Part shown: in pieces, positions 59,856 through 64,000 of the stretch
Layout of the letters: each line of letters opens with the position of its first letter
Position numbering within the stretch: position 1 is the stretch's first letter
Assembly (NCBI GenBank): GCA_030015575.1
Contig: JASDDO010000018.1
Span: 228,827,138-228,891,137 of the forward strand
Origin: Agapanthus africanus
Taxonomy: Eukaryota; Streptophyta; Magnoliopsida; Asparagales; Amaryllidaceae
DNA: 64,000 nt
Reading direction: 5' to 3'
The notes under the pieces: generated by a model
Told to the model about the DNA's origin: nothing
The model's input: only the letters and a program-made list of their open reading frames with translations
Databases searched by the model: none
Position numbers and translations under genes: made by a program

Positions 59856-61947
59856 TTTAAGTCCACGTTACCCTTCCCCGGTTCTTTGGGGTTGCGGAAA
59901 TGGTGAAAAACGATTTTTTCGGTGGAGGTAACATGGACTCAAAAATGGATCTTTGCTAAACAAACTATCTAACAACCTAACTAAGAGTTTAGCTACTATG
60001 TTAGGGGTTATACCTAATCTTGAACTCCTTCTCTTCAACTCCTTGTGGTGGTCGGATCGGCCTCACCTAGTCGTCTTCTTGTGCCGAAGATGGATCCACC
60101 CGAAAGCTTCTACCTTTGGCTCCAACCTCAATCTAGAAGAAACTAGAATACTTGGCTTGCTAGACCTTGTACACTAGGATGAGTAGAGAGGTGTTTTGGG
60201 TTTTATCTCTATGGTTCTTGTTTCTCAACACATGAGACAATAGAACCATGAACTAGAGAGAGAGAGCAAGAGGAAGAGGGAGAGCTTGAGGATGAGAGAG
60301 AATGCAAATGATAGAATGAAGAAGACTTTTCCCACCATCCTCTCATAACACAAAAATAATCATAACAATAATAGTAATTGAGTATTATGTGATGGTTCAT
60401 ATCATATCAAATGGCAATATCATTTCATGCACTCATTTTGTAAAGTATAACAACCAAGCAAAAGTCTTTGCCATGAAATGATAGCCATTGTAATGATGAT
60501 GGTCAACAAGTCCAACCTAGTCAACCGGTTAACAAAGTCAACAACTCAACAAAGTCAACCTTTCAACCCAACTATGGCACAATAATACTTAATTAATATT
60601 ATCATTAATCATATTTTTAATTCTCATTAGGGTTTAGCAAAAGTCAACAACCCTAATGAGAATGCTCTGCCTCTGTCTCTGTCAACCGTACATACACACC
60701 CGCATCCGCGTTCCGAGGAACACGAATACAAACGAGATAAAACTAATCCCAAAACGTATACTAGGATCTGGCTTAAACCAAAGCCCGCTAGTAATAACTG
60801 CCCGGTCAGTAAACGTGCACAAGTGCACGGATGTGACCGAAACAAGTCGCAAAACTATGCGACCTCTACTCTTTTGCCTAAAGGCGAATAGCCCTCTGTG
60901 TGGGACTCTAAAGACTCGACACTACGCTGGCAGTGGGTTTAACCACAGACCGCAAGCGGCACTAGCTGTGCGTAACGGCCCCCAGGTAGATGCCGATAAT
61001 AAGACGAACGAGGTGAAACCCATCCGAACTCCTACTGAGCCTGAATGTGACAATCTGCGTACAGTCCGGTCTGTTCGTCTGAGAATATCGCATGGCGGGC
61101 CTAGGGGGTGGTAAACGTCAGTCCCCTAATAGCGGTACAAGTCATGTCGGTGTGTAGCCCAGAACACCCTGAGACAACACTGGAAACCTACCAGTGTATC
61201 TCGCTTGCCCTGGCCAGGGACGACTATGTGTAATGGCTCTCATAGACACAGCGCGATATCAACTCCCAATACCGGGAGAGACGAATCCTGTATAACCGCC
61301 ACTGCCTCCAAGTGCTTCGGGACTGCACCTAACTACTACATGTTTGCATGACTCCTTTAAGCCATGGTAGGATAGTAATCAAAGTACAGTAGGAACACAC
61401 TCGAGGCGAAGTGACAGTGTCAAGTCAGCGGACTAAGCTATACTCATGTCACCTGGGAACTGATGACTGACGATAGGTATAGTACCAACCAATCAGTTCC
61501 CGATGAGTCCTGTCCAGTGTACTCGTAACCTAACGAGCACCCGCATACTATCTCAAGTACAACGTACTGACGGCTGTGGGACAGATCGTCTCCCCTGCTG
61601 GGATGAGAAGCGCATACGCTAGTCTACTCCAGAGTATCGATGCCCTATCTCGATAATCCTACGACTAGGGACCTGTATAAGGATGTGCTTGTAGATTACC
61701 TAGCCACTACGAGTGTGACTGCCATCACAACGCTGGTAATCAAGCAAAGATCCTAGGGCTCTACTAATGTGTATAAGTGATATGCTATAAGAAACACATG
61801 TACACACATTGAAGTAGAAACAAACCAAGTAGCATACTACCATTTTGAGCAAGATTGTCTATACAACGGTGAATATCCTAAGCTTCCATTAAGTAATATA
61901 CAAACTAGTATGATACAGTAATGGCCGCTAGGGCATATACACTAACA
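59856..61947 (-). mobile_element. Solo LTR of family A
   Basis: A single 2092-bp LTR on the minus strand matches the 2093-bp A1 LTR along its length and starts TGTTAGTGTATATGCCC at 61947. GCTAT duplications flank it and no interior is present, so it is most likely the product of recombination between the two LTRs of a family A insertion. It keeps CCCTGGCCAGGG (61208-61219). Four TTGAC cores lie on its minus strand at 60501-60558. It is clearly more diverged than the A1 pair. A 152-codon frame inside it has no support as a gene. Confidence 0.93.
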
Positions 61948-61952
61948 GCTAT
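61948..61952. repeat. Solo LTR target-site duplication, right
   Basis: GCTAT matches 59851-59855, and the B3 leader resumes. Confidence 0.9.
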
Positions 61953-64000
61953 GCAAATCAAAAACTATAATAGCAATCAAAAGACAAACCGAGTGTGTAG
62001 CATCTACCAGTTTCGCTAAAGAGGTCACTCCCGGTGAAGGGATCTCGGCTCTTTCCTTATCGAATAAGGTGCTGGATGTTCTACAAGGAACACCGCTATG
62101 CAAAGCAAAAACTAGAGCTACCAGTTTTTAAACAAGTTTCTACAACATTTTTAGGTTTCTTTTATTTCATTAATCTCATTAATGAAGTCCCATTTTATTA
62201 TGCTTCACAAGCATTGGATATGAAACGAAATCAATAATATATAATATATATCTCATAAATAAAATATAAACATTTGTCTCAGCCAGTAACATGAACTCAT
62301 CACAGAACATTGCAGCAGAAGAACATATATGAAATATTGGATATACTAGGAGGTCCGTGTTTTTAATACGAGCCTGTATAAAACACGGATTTCATGGTCG
62401 TGATGAATAGCCAAACCCACATCCCTAGACCCCTACGAGAGCGGCAAGTAACCCTGCCAGTTCTAGAGTTAGGAGACCCGGTCTCGACTCCTCGAGATGG
62501 TCTCCCACTGGACCCTAGAACCCGGTTACTTGTGCTCTCCGCCTTGGGTCTATCCTAATGCGGAAAAGTAAATAATTTACAATGGTGGCATCATCCTCAG
62601 CCCGGAAGTGCCCCAATAAAAGAATATTACATACAATGAATTTTACATGAATGAAAAAGAAAAACTCTCATCTCACATAAAAACCCCCGGCTATTCAAAC
62701 ACCACGATCCAATATAACATATCACAGCAACACATGATATCACATATCATCAACATAAGCAAATATGCGTATCCCAATTGTCGTTGATGTATAGCAACAA
62801 AACCGGCGATACACCACATATTACACTTACGGTCGCAGAAAAGAAAGTGTAAAACTACAATAGTTGGAATCCGCAACCTCCTTAGACATCTCATGCCTAA
62901 CCAAATGAATTCCTTAGATATCTCATGCCTAACAATTATAAACCCCGCATTTTAGTCTCAATATCGAAAACACTTTTCAATATCAAGTCGGGCAATTCAA
63001 CAAGATTCCCGACATCCTGATCGAATGCTAGTCGCAAACTTTAGTAGACGGCCGCACCCCCGGATGCCGTCGACGAAGTGCACTAAGGCGGAACACCGCT
63101 GCCGCGAGCACCTGAACGGATGCTTTTGGCGACGGGGTTTTCCTACACTCCCTTTGTTGGGGCTATAGGGCGTGGCTATCTATTAAGTTTACTCGACGAG
63201 TATTCGCGTTCGCTACGTGATTGCGACGGACTTTTGATCTCATCAAAATCCCATGGCAACCGATCAAATGAGACTAAACTGCTAGATTTATAACATTCAA
63301 ATTAGTTATCTCATAACTGCCTGTGGATTCTAAATATTTTATCACATTCCAGATAAATAGACAATGTTAAACTTTCCGATCAATTAAACAAACACCCAAG
63401 ATTTCCCAAATAGCTCAACACTTGAGCGGAGTTCAAAAAGTATCCATCACATGCCACAGTACCAATGGTCCAGCTGTAGAAGGGTCAAACCAACGCCTCA
63501 CATGTGGCAACGCCGTACAGCCAAAAACCCTAAGGTTTAGAGGCGGTTCAGACGGTCACATAATCGAGTTAAGGTTTGTGTTCTTCTAGAGGGTCCACCG
63601 TGTTACTTGCACGACTTAGAACGTTCTTAAATTAAGGAAAAATCCAACACATGGAAATTTTCCGACAGGGGAAAAAGTGAGTTATTGATATGCGTTCGAA
63701 CTTTTTAACACGTTCTAAAATTACCCGGACAAAACTTAAACGAAGTTAAACTTTCCGATCGAATCAACGAATACAAAAGATCTCCAGAAAACTCAACTCT
63801 TGAGTAAAATTAAAAATTCCCATAATCAAGAAAAAGTACTTAAGAATCATACTTTGAAGTACGAGCCCCTGACTCCTCATTATGGCCGCTGAACCGCCGC
63901 TAAACCCATGGTTTGGCCGCGGTTCCGCGCTCCAATGATGGAGTTAGGGTATCGTACTTCACAGTAATTCTTAAATTTCCTTGCTTATTTTTCTGGGTAT
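61953..64000 (-). other. B3 leader, second part
   Basis: This part matches the B2 leader from about 41060 to 43120. It has the second GGTCACTCCCGGTGAAGGG copy (62022-62040) and a large stem-loop at 63840-63974. By comparison with B2 the primer site would lie about 110 bases beyond the right edge, so the 5' LTR is outside the window. I see no gene. Confidence 0.83.
63840..63974 (-). other. Large leader stem-loop (B3)
   Basis: Complementary pairs from outside inward are TTAAGAAT with ATTCTTAA, GAAGTACGA (63856-63864) with TCGTACTTC (63952-63960), a CCCTGACTCC stretch with GGAGTTAGGG, and GC-rich inner arms around a CATGG centre. It is the counterpart of the A1, C2 and B2 stem-loops. Confidence 0.7.

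Noticed and set aside
60656-61114. Open frame of 152 codons
   Set aside because: It lies inside the solo LTR, antisense to that LTR, with no recognisable domain.
1-64000. Host genes or tRNA genes between the elements
   Set aside because: Every stretch is accounted for by an LTR, a leader, an interior or a tandem array. I saw no coding sequence outside retroelements and no tRNA-like cloverleaf, only tRNA-Met primer sites.

Overview
The window is gene-poor plant nuclear DNA made almost entirely of long terminal repeat (LTR) retrotransposons nested in one another. I found no host protein gene, tRNA gene or functional rRNA gene. The plant origin follows from the Ty1/copia polyprotein type, primer-binding sites matching initiator tRNA-Met (TGGTATCAGAGC), and a plant 5S rRNA-derived segment. 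I cannot name the species.

Four families are named here for convenience. Family A (copia, LTR about 2.09 kb, with gag): A1 at 672-10847 and a solo LTR at 59856-61947. Family B (copia, LTR about 2.14-2.22 kb, pol but no recognisable gag): B1 at 1-671 plus 10848-15724, B2 at 35153-56221, B3 at 32829 to beyond the right edge. Family C (copia, LTR about 2.1 kb, decayed pol): C1 at 15725-18670 and C2 at 21742-31360. Family D (probably Ty3/gypsy, LTR about 3.9 kb, short interior without recognisable pol): D1 in pieces between 18671 and 32828, and D2 at 44033-54861.

Target-site duplications and resumed sequence give the order of insertion. D1 (minus strand) is the oldest host. C1 landed in its LTR, B1 in C1, and A1 in B1. 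C2 landed in D1's tandem-repeat tract. B3 (minus) landed in D1's interior, B2 (minus) in B3, D2 (plus) in B2's LTR, and a Cassandra-like 5S-bearing LTR piece lies in D2. A family A solo LTR sits in the B3 leader. Both chains are four to five levels deep.

A1 is the youngest and most complete element: its two 2093-bp LTRs differ at about 11 sites by eye, and gag, protease, integrase, reverse transcriptase and RNase H are all recognisable. Families B and C share its tRNA-Met primer site, leader signals and LTR blocks but lack a recognisable gag, so they may have been mobilised by proteins from A-like elements. The most interesting non-coding signals are a long leader stem-loop whose arms stay complementary although their sequences differ between families, a GAAA-tetraloop hairpin beside a conserved leader block, a W-box cluster in the family A LTR, palindromic tandem repeats in D1, and the 5S-derived promoter segment in D2.
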